This document shows, in pieces, positions 10,367 to 21,773 of a stretch of 64,000 bases of DNA. A program made the position numbers and the translations under genes. Source of the DNA: Phallus indusiatus (Eukaryota; Basidiomycota; Agaricomycetes; Phallales; Phallaceae). The notes under the pieces are model-generated. The model was given only the letters and a program-made list of their open reading frames with translations. It ran no database searches and had not been told where the DNA came from. The stretch spans positions 40,157 to 104,156 of the forward strand of contig JAQFWX010000121.1 of NCBI GenBank assembly GCA_027605045.1. Reading direction: 5' to 3'. Each line of letters begins with the position of its first letter. Within the stretch, counting starts at the first letter, position 1.

Positions 10367-11622
10367 TTAGAAAACAGCATGTCGTTTCCGACCGGTATAT
10401 TTCGAATCTCTTGGAACATCGTCCTTTCCTCGCTTACGATAAAGCTAAATAAAAGAAGTTTAGTGAAGTTGAAAGAACGACAATCTTGCGAAACTCGCCT
10501 CTTTCTTTTTGAGAATCCACTCTTTGTCACGAGCTTTGAGATTCTTCTTCTTCTCGGATGTTCGCCTCCGATCTCGGTCTCTTCGTTTTTCAAACTTAAC
10601 CTCATCGTCTTGGTCAACGTCCATATCGCCTTCGCCTTCTAAGCCGCGGGGTACTTCCTCGGCTACACCTGTAATCAAATGTCGGGAAACAGAACCTCAG
10701 AAGACAGGATGATATCTCACTTGAACCTGAATACGATCCGCTACCAACGAACAAACATAAGAACACCTTGCGAGCTTTTTTGGAATTAGGATAGTCGACG
10801 ACCACACCACCACCAAAGCCAGCTCGCCGAGCGATGGTGGAACAGAGGGTGATCTGTGAATCGGATGAAGGATAAAATCTTTGAATACATGGTAAGTTCC
10901 TTTTCGTGAAATATAGAAGCGTCTACGCACTGTAAAATGGCCCTAGCTGGGTTTTTTAATGCCGAGTACAGAGTGGTGAAAAATCGTGTCAGACGATGAG
11001 GAGGCGATGATGTAGGATGCGATGTTTCGGCATTGAATAACCATTGCAAGACTGATATGCTGAGAAGGAGTATGAGAGATAACTATGATGCTGTGAACAA
11101 AAAGGTATCGACATGCCTAATAGCGCCGTCGAATGTTCCTGGACGGAAGCCGAGGCCTTGTCCGATATCTTGTAGAAACAAGTCTCCTTCTACATCTCTT
11201 TCCAAAGCAACCTCTATAGAAAAACCGTGAGCTGAAAGTAAGTGAACAATATGAGTCCTCACTTACCAAGCATACTGGGTGAAATATCCACGCCAGCCCA
11301 TACATGGCCCTCTTCCTCGAGTATCTCTCCTGATAGTCCAGAGCCGCAACCAATGTCCAGTATGAAAGAGGAGCTATCAGGCGGCAGTGCCAGTAGTTCA
11401 AGAGCTCGGTAGGTCATTTGGGCCTGAATCTCTTGATTTCGAGAACTGTTGACCGTATCAGAGATGAATGAGAGACTCTGAAACTTGATAAGCTCACTTT
11501 TGGGTATATTTTTTGGCCACAGTATCATCATAATACTAAAATCCGAGACTCAGTCAATATTTTACCGGGCATTAGCGAATACTTACGATCTCCGGAGGTG
11601 CTTGCAGCTCTGGTCGGGACAT
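10367..11622 (-). CDS. BUD23: 18S rRNA (guanine-N7)-methyltransferase BUD23
   Basis: SAM-dependent methyltransferase that, in yeast and human, methylates a guanine of 18S rRNA with the cofactor Trm112 in 40S maturation. Exon 1 is MSRPELQAPPEI; the next gives YYDDTVAKKYTQN and then SRNQEIQAQMTYRALELLALP. SAM motif I is LDIGCGSGLSGEIL, followed by GVDISPSML. The middle reads VEGDLFLQDIGQGLGFRPG, then SISVLQWLFNAE, then FYPSSDSQITL and DYPNSKKARKVFLCLF. The tail (EWILKKKELYRKRGK, PRDSKYTGRKR) is the basic C-terminus typical of the family. Two introns appear to use GC donors: AG|GCATGT at 11116 and GAG|GCGAGT at 10498. In both cases only that donor keeps the conserved reading on either side. Length is normal for the family (about 275 residues). 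Confidence 0.93.
10445..10498 (-). other. GC-AG intron in BUD23 (second)
   Basis: A 54-nt intron with donor GCGAGT after AAAGAG and acceptor TTATTTAG. It joins WILKKKE to LYRKRGK, restoring the conserved C-terminal tail. Without it the frame ends soon in unrelated sequence. Confidence 0.75.
11060..11116 (-). other. GC-AG intron in BUD23 (first)
   Basis: A 57-nt intron with donor GCATGT after GCTATTAG and acceptor TTCTCAG. Splicing here joins DGAI to SISVLQWL exactly as the family requires. No GT donor in a fitting phase is present at this point. Confidence 0.75.
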
Positions 11623-12469
11623 GGCGGGCGGCAAACCTCTGTGACGTTGATATGTCACGATCACTTTTGCTTCGGTTCCTAATGGAAATGGCTCCTCGTT
11701 GCCTTGAGCACTGCATTCTGTCCGACTTTCAGCTTTTCGGATGGCCTCAAATCTTCGAATTACAATTGATCCTACCGCCCTTCTTTCTCACACTACTTTT
11801 GGAACTGGATGGCGAACGACTGTATCAACATCAAGGGCTGTGTTTCGCGTCAACCGACTTGCTCTTTCGTTTCTCTCCGAGAATGATATTACCAGAAACT
11901 CCAAAGCTTCCAGTTCCAACAAGCAAAGTGCGATAGGTGCTCTGAAAGCCCTGCTCAAGGCACCGGTGATGGCGTGACGCGCCCGGTGACGTATTCGTCC
12001 AATACCAAGAGAGACGGAACACGATATCAAATATAGCTCCAGTCAACACTTTCAGGTATACCCGGTCTAGGTTGTCCGCAAATTGGCATCAGGTCCAATA
12101 AACTCACATGGCTCCAACTCAGATGTAATATGAAGAACAAAAGCGAGCGCAAAATCAGACATTATCATTCGAGAGACGAATGCATGACTGATCTTCGTTT
12201 CTGTACATCCCGATGAGAACGATAACTATATATGTCTTGTCCAGACTCTTCTTGATGATCATTCTTCAATAAGTGCGCGAGACTGAAAAATTTCACACAC
12301 CGGTGTTACTCAAAGTGTTGTACTGCCATATCTTATGTAACAACGGATCTTTGTTCCTGCTCTTCCTTGCTTCCAACCAACTTTAATCTCAGTACCATTC
12401 TCGGTTTCATGTCGTTACGCACATTCTGCTTCCCAGATATCTGAACCTTTTCTACCTTGTATTTCAAAA
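11623..12469. other. Intergenic between divergent BUD23 and UIM gene; no firm gene
   Basis: 847 bp that should hold both promoters. It also carries a plus-strand open frame at 11741-11977 (MASNLRITIDPTALL...) and overlapping minus-strand frames at 11788-12049. A minus-strand model from about 12162 (MSDFALAFVLHITSELEP, then a GTGAGT donor) can also be drawn. None resembles a family I know, and the opposite frames conflict. A small mitochondrial-type protein cannot be ruled out. Confidence 0.3.
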
Positions 12470-15400
12470 ATGAGTGCTTGGGAGAGGATTAATTATAACA
12501 GTAAGCGGCGTTTTTTCTCGTTTAATTTTCCTGAGCTAGTTTTAAAACGATGTGCTGATGTTCTTGTCTTGTTTTTACTGTCAATGTGGTCCCTATTAAA
12601 GAGTATGCTGCGCCTCCACATCCTCCTGCTAGGTCCAAATCTGGAGATAGTTTTTCCAACACCCCGCGAAAACCGCTAGTCTCTTTTGCTCGTTCAGCAT
12701 CGCTGGCCGCCACGGTCTCAACGCCAAGCCGCGGTCTTCCTACACCTCCTCCTCTTCCCCCCCTTCCCAAAATGCGCAATAGGTCACCAAGCATAGACCA
12801 AAATCAACAAACCTTCTCTCCGTTTGCGTTTTCTCCCGTTTCACAATTCCCCGATCCCTCCTACGATGACCGAAGACCCTACACTTCAACTTCTGATCTT
12901 CCACCGAAACTTCCCCCTCCTCCAAGTACACCAACCAGAAACAGGCTTTTCAATTTTGGATCTTCAAGAAAACAGGGAATCCATTCCCCGCCTCCTCCTG
13001 CTGTTCCGCCTAGACCTATTACCTCACACAGCTCTCAGCCATCCTCATTTTTACCATTAATATCACCAACCCGCGAGAGACTTCCCCCTTTACCAGCTAA
13101 ACCATCAATATTAGACACTTCATCTCCTACAGACTCTAGTGTTTCGTCCTCGTGGTCGGTTATATCTCCAAATATGGCATCGTGCAGTTCGCCATTACCT
13201 ACTGCCTCTCCGACTATTCTCACTTCAACACCAAGCAGCCGTTACAACGTTTTTAACCACAATACAACCAAGCGACCCCATACCGCTACCTCGTCGCATT
13301 CGCATCCGCAATGGCCGTACAGAGGTCAAGGTATCAACTCCGCAGAATTCACAAAACCTCTCGGTCCACCATTACCGCCACTTCCAAGTTCAGTGCTCCC
13401 TCCAGTTGAACAGCCGCCGCCGCCGCCGCTTCCACCACCGCAGCAGCAGCAGCAACAACAACAACAACAAATGGATCACGATCTCGAACATGCTCTACAC
13501 TTGTCCCGTACCGAATCAGATCACAAGTCCCGAGCTCGGCAGCGAGAAGACGAGGATCTAGCGAAAGCAATTGCAGAATCACTAGCGCTTTCGAAGCCGC
13601 AATCGAGTTCAGCTGATGCTCCTGTTGATATAAACGTTATCAAATCACCTATTGACCCTTTGGGAATTGAAACAAATCACTCATCTTTGGCCAGCTCATC
13701 GAAACGGAGTCATTTGAAACTACCAGATGTAGGAGACAGATCCTACTTAGAACTAGTTTCCTCTCTTGAAATAGAAGCTCCGACCCCTAGTTCGCTCTTT
13801 CTCGATATGGATGATTCTATCAGCCGGTCTCCCGAAGATGAGCTCGCCGCGCGGTTACAAAAAGAAGAAACGCGTCAAATGGCCTTAGATATTTTGAACC
13901 GCGAACAGCTCGGCCGCCGGGACGCTGAAATTTCAAGGCAACTCCAGGAAAAGGAGAAAGAGGAGTCAACTTCTGAGCTTGAGAAACGTGCAGCAGAACA
14001 AAAGGCGACTATTGAAAGGTCTATTAACAAGCTTCGCGAAGCGCAGGAAAAGCGGGATGCTGAGCTGGCTCGGATGATGAATGAATGGGAGCAGGGTGGA
14101 GACCCGTCTTTAGAGTCCAAGGAATCTCCAGTTACACCTCCAGCTCCTCAATCCCCGTTTCGTCTCGCGACACAGCCTCTTAATGCTCCGGCTGGAGCTA
14201 TATCGAATGATGAAACTAGACCGACCCTACCGCCAAAGGCTCTTTTTACCACGCCATCGCCTTCTAGTCAACCCACGGGGCCCGAATTAAACGGCAACAA
14301 ATCAGCTCCTGCGACATCGCCGATTACTAATTTCCAGCCTTCAACTGACACTGGCGTATCTCGATCGCACTCTGGTAGTTCTACTGTTGGAAAAGACTCT
14401 GCTTCGTCTCAAAGTCACGTCACCAGTTTGCAACAGCCTAGTAGGGGATGGTCACGCGAGCCTTCTCCCGTACCAACTTCGGTTTCGGCAAACTCTGGAA
14501 ACCATTTGCTTCCGGATTCTCGTACTCTCAACATTAATGGTGGTGATGCAGAAGAAGAGATAGCTGACTTAAGAGGATTTGGTAAGTTAGATCGTTTTCA
14601 TAGTGTTGGGTTTCGCTAATGAAAATGTGCCATGCGATGTTCCTTTTTGTTTCTAGCCTATGGCTTTTCTCCACCTAGTATACCCGCTTCTCCACCTCAA
14701 GCTAATTTACCCTGTGCACCCTTTCCAAGCATCATCAATCTATCACCAACACCGTATCCTTCGTTTCATATTATGGCACCCAGCTGGAGACATCTACTTA
14801 GACTTCTTGCGGGACAAGAAACACGCATTCAGGCTCATATTGATGTACTTGCGACCCGGAAAGAGGAGCAACAGTTGAGGGTGGTCATTCAATTTGTGAA
14901 GGTAAATACACAGACACACGCAAAGCTTGACGTGCAATGATAAACGACAATGAACACTTTTTCTAGTTGGCTTATACCGCTAATACATGGCGGACGATTA
15001 TACATCTGTCATTGGATGAGCCATTTCCACCGACTGTTCCTGCTTCAGCCACGACGCGGTTTACGAACGGCGATACGACAGTGCTACCATACTCCTATGC
15101 CATAAGTGATCACGGACGATACATGATGGGACCGAATATGCATATCTACGCTATACCACTATCATCTACCTCTCCATTCCCAATTCTACCAATCACATTC
15201 CCTAATCTCGCACTGTACTTGCAATCGGTCATGAAAGATTCGCGGGCTCGTAAAGTGCGACATGACTCATTCCGCCGGTTAGCTAAGATCGTGCAGAGCT
15301 GTTACCCAGAGGAAGTTATGCCCCCGATTCAGGAGGAGAGAAGACCGTCGCGGGGTGTTGGGAATTTGATTAAACGAGTCGTTAATCGTGTTAACAATAA

Positions 15401-15539
15401 TAATAGAGCCGATGGAACAGGGAACGAAGATGTTTTCGATATGATTACCCCCTTTCGACTTGATCAGTATGCCACTCCTCCACTGCCGACAGCGTCAACA
15501 TCGACATCATCATCAATACCAAACTCCAATGCTTCATGA
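12470..15539 (+). CDS. Disordered ubiquitin-interacting-motif protein (function unknown)
   Basis: Four exons (12470-12500, 12602-14581, 14657-14901, 14967-15539) join in frame to 942 residues. The N-terminal 300 are Pro/Ser-rich with PPPLPPLP-type SH3-ligand stretches, ending in five Pro, PLPPP and ten Gln. Then come DHDLEHALHLSR (about 300, weak UIM) and EDEDLAKAIAESLALS (about 325, a strong UIM: acidic patch, L-x-x-A-I-x-x-S-L). DELAARLQKEE (about 425) resembles an inverted UIM and leads a charged coiled coil up to about 510. After another disordered stretch, the last 270 residues (WRHLLRLLAGQETRIQAHID onward) look folded and include GPNMHIYAIPL. This suggests an adaptor that binds ubiquitinated cargo, perhaps at actin or endocytic sites; that role is inference. 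I do not recognise the C-terminal domain. Confidence 0.8.
13414..13470 (+). repeat. In-frame CCG and CAG/CAA trinucleotide tracts
   Basis: CCG repeats (13414-13428) are followed, after a short interruption, by CAG x4 and CAA x6 (13441-13470). They encode polyproline and then ten glutamines in the UIM protein. Such runs are prone to length change. Confidence 0.9.
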
Positions 15540-15933
15540 CCATATTTTTTCCCCCTTTATTCTCTTCCTATATCATTTAGCTTCATGCACTATATCCATT
15601 TTTTTTCTCTCTATCATTTCGAAACCACTCAATTTTCTTTTTCAACTTTTTACCCTTTCCTTCGAGATTCATCTAAGTCTTGAACAATCTTTGCATGTGT
15701 TTCTTTTATCTAACGGAAATGTAGCTTTTGTTGTTTATTATACTTATACCTGTTCAATTACGGCAAAGTAATTTATTATTGTGTTGGATACAAGGAAATG
15801 TTGTACTTTTGCTGTGCGCGTGACATAACCAAAAACTCTATAGCTTACTAAGCCAGAGCGAACACGTCGACACGGTGAGCTTGCTGAAATCTTGTTGCTT
15901 TTGTCGCTGATTATCTTATTTTTTTTCGAAGAT
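15540..15933. other. Intergenic, UIM gene to SPC3
   Basis: 394 bp of T-rich 3' flank of the UIM gene followed by the SPC3 promoter. No gene seen. Confidence 0.5.
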
Positions 15934-16720
15934 ATGCATAGTATTTATCAACGGATTAATAGCATTTCCGCCTTATTGTCATCATGTTTAATGGCACTCG
16001 TTGTGGCCATTGCTGTGAGCAGTCTTGCGATCCAAGCAACTCGGCCTGAACCTGAAGGACGTCTTGACATTAAACCTATCAAAGTGTAAGTCTCGTTATA
16101 TATACAAATTTTATGATTGATATGACACGAAATTTCTGTACAGTGTAAAAGGTAAATCGGAACATTTACGTGGCCAGCAGGAGTTTGCTTTCTTCCAGTT
16201 CGACTTTGAAGGAGGTATGTGCATACCGACGTTTCAGCTCGGAAGATTTCGACAAGTTGATATTTCGCAGATTTAACGCCGCTTTTTGATTACAATACGA
16301 AGCAATTATTCCTATATCTAACCGCTGAGTATTATAATACCGAGGGAGTACGTATCCTATCTTCCTCCTTTTCCGACAAATCTCACCAATTGTATCTTGT
16401 TTATTCCTTTAGGCAAAGAACAACGTTGTCGTCTGGGATCGCATTATCCGTCGGAAAAGAGATGCTCGACTAAAACTAAAAGGAGTCAAGCCGAAATACC
16501 GTTTCCGAGAACTTTCCAAGTCCTTCAAGTATGTTTCCGTGTTATTTCCTTTTCTTTGTCAGTCATTAGGACTTATCATCGAACTTCTTTCAGGGATGCT
16601 TCTCCCGCGAACTTTACCTTGCATTATAATCTGATGCCATATGTCGGTCTCTTGACGACAGGTCAAGCGGGACATACCGCTGAACCAATACCGTTCCCTC
16701 CTGCGGAAGATACGATTTAA
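15934..16720 (+). CDS. SPC3: Signal peptidase complex subunit 3 (SPC3/SPCS3)
   Basis: Subunit of the ER signal peptidase complex, which cleaves signal peptides from secretory proteins. Five exons (15934-16085, 16144-16214, 16271-16347, 16413-16528, 16594-16720) give 180 residues, the usual family size. The N-terminus MHSIYQRINSISALLSS leads into one membrane span (about residues 13-32). The luminal part has the family landmarks FQFDFEGDLTPLFDYNTKQL, LYLTAEY, NNVVVWDRII, YRFRELSKSF and FTLHYNLMPYVGLL. All splice sites are GT-AG. It stands alone between its neighbours; essential housekeeping expression is expected. Confidence 0.93.
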
Positions 16721-17293
16721 GAGAGAAGCTTTTCGGCCATGGCCTTTTAATATCAGGAGTAATGATTGAAAGAAAAAACGCGTATGGCCATATGGTCGTT
16801 CTGTCATTTACCATCGATGGTGCAATTTGCATCACCGATAGCGTCAAAACAAGTTCAGCCGTAAAGCTTACGCCGCACGTTGCGTGTCTTCATTTTTTGT
16901 AATGCATTGATAATCCCATTGTCCGCCGGGTATTACTTGTTGATAATATACATGATTTGTAGAATGATTTCATAGATGTAAGGTACCCTTGAGCGTTCAT
17001 GGAGCTTATCATTGTAACGAGAAGCCAATGGTAGACGAGCTTCTCTGTAAGGGGGGGGCTTGGGCTGGCTAAATCATCAAAACTAAGAACAAACCATCGC
17101 CTGATAAGTCCGTTTGTAAGTCTGCCTGACAAAAATTTCCAAACGTTGCGAGGACGTCCTTACACGTCAGCGTTGGCCGTTGAGCGACTCCCAGCCGGGT
17201 CAGTCGCCGGCCGAGCCTGAGAGTGAACTTACGAAAAGGAGACAATTTAATCTTAGTCATGTTTAGCCCAACTGTGCGTGTATCTCGTTATCT
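16721..17293. other. Intergenic, SPC3 to gamma-glutamyltransferase
   Basis: 573 bp without a supportable gene; short minus-strand frames at 16890-17260 show no family resemblance. It holds the upstream region of the transpeptidase gene. Confidence 0.5.
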
Positions 17294-20115
17294 ATGGCCT
17301 CCAAGGAAGAGTCGCCGTTGCTTGTAAACGACGAATTCAATAATATCAACGACTCTGAGACCGCCGGTGGTCTTGAACTGCCACGATGGTCTCAGAACAA
17401 GCCTCCAGCATCGATTATCAGGGACAGTAGTACGGGCAGGAAATCGCGAGACTTTCGACGCGTCATACTGATTGTAATTTCGGTGCTCTCGCTTTCCTCT
17501 TTTCTCGTATGGGACAAGGTCACTGAACGAGGATGGATGTTCTGCGCATCTCCCAGCTCGAGTACTGTGCGTCCTATGCCTTCTAGGCAGACATTACCAG
17601 GCTGGCCTGCCAAAGTCAATCCTGCGTATCTCATTCGTGCGACTCATGGCGCTGTTGCGACTGAAAATAAGCTGTGCTCCGATATTGGCGTCGACATCCT
17701 CAAGGCGGGCGGAAACGCGGTAGATGCTGGTATTGCGGCTGTTTTGTGTGTGGGCGTAGTCAATATGTTCAGGTCTGTATACGTATACATCATACCCTAA
17801 AGCATTCAAATTTTATACGCCACTCATTTAATTGACTGAATATATTCAATTTAGCTCGGGTATTGGCGGAGGCGGATTTATGACTGTGCGGCTTCCTCCA
17901 ATTTTAGATAACCCAAATTCGGAAGGATGGACAATAGATTTCAGGGAGACGGCACCAGCCGCTGCCAATGCTACAATGTTTCGCGATAACCCAATACTTT
18001 CTCAGATCGGAGGTCTTTCTGTTGGCGTTCCCGGTGAATTGAGGGGTCTGGCCGAAGCCCATCGAAGGTGGGGCAAACTGCCTTGGAAATTGCTTGTTCA
18101 ACCTGCCGCTAAATTGGCGGCTGGTTGGGAAGTCGGAGTAGAGCTTGGAAGGCGTATAAAGGCTAGTTTTATTTTAAAAATCTGTCATTTTTCGACAGAA
18201 AATTGATTATATTGATCCCATGTAAACAGGTCTATGAACAGCTTATGCTCACTAATCCGGATTGGAGTGCAATATTCGCCCCTAAGGGGCAACTGTTGAC
18301 TCAAGGAGATATGATTCGTCGATCTAATTATTCGCACACATTATACCAGATAGCGGAACATGGGGCTGAAGCATTCTATACAGTGAGTTCACCATGCTTC
18401 TGCTTCTGACGCATAACTTTAATAATTGAATTGTATGTCAAGGGTCCTATTCTTAATGCCATGCTGCACAAGATCAACATAACTGGAGGTGTACTCACTG
18501 AGACTGACTTTGCGGATTACAAGGTTATCGTTCAACCAGCATTACGAGGCTCTTACAAGAACCGAACTGTATACACAAGCCACGCTCCTACTTCTGGCCC
18601 TGTTTTACTCTTCATACTTAATTTACACGAACAATTCGACGAGACAACGGATAATTCACTTTCTCTTCATCGGTATGTGGAAACCTTAAAGTGTAAGTAT
18701 TTACGCCTTTTATTTTATGCAATTGCGGTACACGCTCATATTACATGGTTCTTTCGGTATAGTCGGTTTTGCTGCTAGGTGAGAATTCTTTCACTATTGG
18801 ACGCAGTCTTTGACGCCTAACCTTCATTATTTTTATTATCAGAACTAGAATTGCAGACCCTGCCTTTGTCAACGATACATATCTAATTGACCAGGTTCCG
18901 ACGAAGGCATATGCAAGCGAGATATTCGGCAATATAACAGACGTGCGTCTATGACACTCCCTCAGAAGCGTTCACAGTGAGCATCTGGACACATGATTTT
19001 TTTTTGCAGGACATGACGCACCCCCCTGAATACTATAAACCTATTTTCGATATGCCCTCGGATCATGGCACGGTAAGAATGTATTTTTCTGGGCACATGC
19101 ACACACAAGCAAAATTAGCTCACGTCTCGATTCTTTCGTCATACCAATATATTTTTTGACAGTCGCATACATCCGTGGTGGACTCAACAGGGTTGGCCGT
19201 TTCTATCACCTCAACCGTAAATCTTGTATTTGGTTCACAGGTGATGGATCCTATCACCGGAGTTATTTTCAATGACGAGTTAGACGACTTCTCAACGCCT
19301 GGTGTACCCAACGGCTTCGGCTTATGGCCATCTCCGTGTAAGTTCCGTGGAACCCATTGCTTTTTTATATCATTAATATTACGTGTTCATTTTTTTTTCA
19401 TTCCAACAACTTCTCATCGTACATTATTTTTTCTCCTCCCGCATCGCCTTTGTCCTATGACTTGAATTGTTCGACTAATTTCAAATTGTCCATTGTGTCG
19501 CGTAACAGATAATTATCCCGCACCCGGTAAACGTCCGTTATCTTCCACAGCACCTACAATATTAGAGCATACAGACGGCTCGCTGTATTTAGTTCTTGGA
19601 GGCTCAGGCGGTTCAAGAATCTTCGGGGCAGTCGCTAATGTCATTTTGGGCGCGGATGACGTCTTATCAAAGCACGAACAAGCACGTAGCACGGATTGGA
19701 TTGATATTAGCCAAGCAGTCGAAGCCCCACGCGCTCACGATCAGTTATATCCTTCCATAACAGACCTGGACAGCACGTTTGATCAGGTGTCATTAGATGG
19801 ATTAATTGCTAGAGGACATAATATTACAGGTGAAAATTCGGCTTTTTTCTTAACAAAAACACGAGTTTGATTGACATCTATGTGTGTTATCTACGACCCT
19901 GTAGTGCAAGATATCAACCGCGTTGCTGCTGTTATTCAAGCTATTTTGGTTAAGAACGGCCTTGTTTTCGGTGAGTACATAGGGGAGCCCTGAATACACG
20001 CGGCTTATTTGTTTGTTCATTTGTTTATTTATGTCTCCGTTGCTTACTGTCATCTTATTTTTTATTAACAGCTGCCAGCGATTCACGTAAGAATGGAATA
20101 GCAACTGGTTACTGA
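17294..20115 (+). CDS. Gamma-glutamyltranspeptidase (membrane-anchored)
   Basis: Hydrolyses or transfers the gamma-glutamyl group of glutathione and its conjugates. The N-terminus is cytosolic and Ser-rich, with one signal anchor (VILIVISVLSLSSFLVW, about residues 58-74), so the enzyme should face the outside or vacuole lumen. Family motifs in order: HGAVATENKLCSDIG, LKAGGNAVDAGIAA, SSGIGGGGFM, FRETAP, GVPGELRGL, TSGPVL and MPSDHGT|SHTSVVDSTG. The Thr before SHTSVV is the expected autoprocessing nucleophile and sits at the last codon of an exon (ends 19072). It is followed by TSTVNLVFGSQV, IFNDELDDFS and LGGSGGSRI, and the C-terminus is short. The intron at 18162-18229 has a GC donor. Other splice sites that I placed are GT-AG. 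The gene looks complete. Confidence 0.92.
18162..18229 (+). other. GC-AG intron in gamma-glutamyltransferase gene
   Basis: Donor GCTAGT directly after ATAAAG, acceptor GTAAACAG. Both flanking exons are in phase 0 (GRRIK joined to VYEQLM), and no GT donor nearby gives an open joined frame. Confidence 0.65.
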
Positions 20116-20593
20116 ACTGGGAATAATGAGAGGACATGCTCATGTTAATATTTAATATACTATATACAAAACAGAGTATTGTCTTGGAAAGGGGGTCATA
20201 ATACATAATATGTGTGTGGAACTTGTTTATCCTTGTTTAAGATATTTACAAACATATACCTGGTGACCACCCGATCAAGGAATGAATATGGAACTCTTCG
20301 CGAAAGAAGTGAGCCAAATTTGCCGGGTACATAAAGAACTCTGATGCCCCGATTGTCATAGTTGTTTATCTGTTTTCTTGTCGGTCAAGGCACCGACCGT
20401 AAAGCGTCACTGCATCTCAACTCGTGTTCTTAATCTAGTTAAGAATAATACTGGAACGCCTTTTGCTATCTATGGTTCGTAGAATCCGCTAGAATCTGAA
20501 AATGAATGTACTTCTTATTGGACTTATGCGATGTACATACAAGAACACGTTGTCTGTTTTTTTCTCTTGTCTTTCTATTTTCTAAATAATTAC
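20116..20593. other. Convergent intergenic region
   Basis: 478 bp between two gene 3' ends (transpeptidase and complex I-type subunit). Nothing else is seen. Confidence 0.5.
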
Positions 20594-21430
20594 CTATTTA
20601 ATCATTCTCATCGGAAAGTATGCGTTGGGATCATGTGGCGCATCCTCGGTGTATTCAGGATCCCATCGTCTGTGAGCCGAGACAGGTGTAGGAATGGTCG
20701 AAGCATTTGAAAAATTTGTCTTCCCAAGGGAAGAAAGTATTTGGAGGGCTTCGGTCAATTCTGGCTCTGGAGCGGCTGTTACCGCTGTCGTTTCTGTCGA
20801 TGTGGAGGCTGTTGCGCCAGATGATTCTGATAATGGGGATGATATGGCACTGAAAAAGATTGGAGAGAGTAAGAAGAGAGCCGGGGGAATGATCAAGCGA
20901 TAAGAGAAATTGTTATTCAAATTAGTGAGTGCATGATAGGTTAATGTGCCAAAACTAATGAACTCACGCTTGGATTTCGGGTGATTGGAGAAGGAATTTA
21001 GACAGCTGAGCTTGTGTTACGACGGATAGGCGAGGATAGCTTCTGCGAACATCGCGTTTCCAATATGGATTTTCAGCTGGATCAGAAGCTGCGCAAAAAG
21101 AAAAAGGTTTGAGTTTTGAGCTGTGAAAAAATTCCGTTTCCAACTGATAAATAAACTTACCTTTAGTGGCAGGGGTAGCGTAAAGTTCCGGGCGTGAAGC
21201 AGGCTGAGGATATCTATGCAAGGTAGCGATAGGAATTCCGGAGGAAATTTCTGGATTCACCGCTACGACATCACCTATATATACATAATATCACGGCGTG
21301 TCAAATAATAATAAACGTGTTTTTTTGTTAGATACGCACGGAATTTTTTCCAAAAGCCTTGAGGCGCAACATGGTATAGTGTAGATTCAGCAGATTTCGC
21401 AGCTTTCGTTGCTGCCCGCGCCGCTGCCAT
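20594..21430 (-). CDS. NADH:ubiquinone oxidoreductase 21 kDa-type subunit
   Basis: Resembles the fungal accessory 21 kDa subunit of mitochondrial complex I. The N-terminus MAAARAATKAAKSAEST leads to YHVAPQGFWKKFRDVVAVNPEISSGIP. Next come TLHRYPQP and ASDPAENPYWKRDVRRSYP with LSVVTQAQLSKFLL, which match the family core. A membrane segment (LIIPPALFLLSPIFFSAI) follows, and the Ser/Thr/Glu-rich tail ends AYFPMRMIK. At least three introns; the first (after WKKF) has donor GTGCGT. A longer in-frame N-terminus upstream lacks an ATG, so 21430 is preferred. The assignment rests on remembered family motifs, and the divergent C-terminus is the weak point. Confidence 0.65.
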
Positions 21431-21773
21431 CGTCGGAGAAGGGAATGGGGATGGCGTCTTTGTCAGCAAAAAGACAAACCCCGCAGAGCGGCAAATAGAA
21501 TTCAATCGGAGTTCAAAAAATGTTTTGCCCTCAATAACCCGCTATCTGGCGAAACATCACGCAATACAACGGTAATTCGATACCAGGAAAAATCCCCCAG
21601 TTTTTTTTTGAGTATTTAAGTATTTTAAATACTGTCAAAAATAATGGAGGTTTTTCTCTACCATATAAATCCTGCTGGCAGGGGCGGGGAGGGTGTTTGG
21701 ATACAGCTCTTCAGCCTCCTCGCGCTCAATACAACATCTTTTCCTCTCTCCTCCTCTATATTTTTCTCTTCTA
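21431..21773. promoter_or_regulatory. Shared divergent promoter region
   Basis: 343 bp between divergent starts of the complex I-type gene (minus) and the UPF0643 gene (plus). The part just before the plus-strand ATG is CT-rich, as is common at fungal starts. Confidence 0.45.

Noticed and set aside
10509..10712. Plus-strand Ser/Arg-rich frame
   Set aside because: Antisense of the basic tail of BUD23.
13349..13582. Minus-strand Ala/Val repeat frame
   Set aside because: Antisense of the CCG and CAG/CAA tract of the UIM gene.
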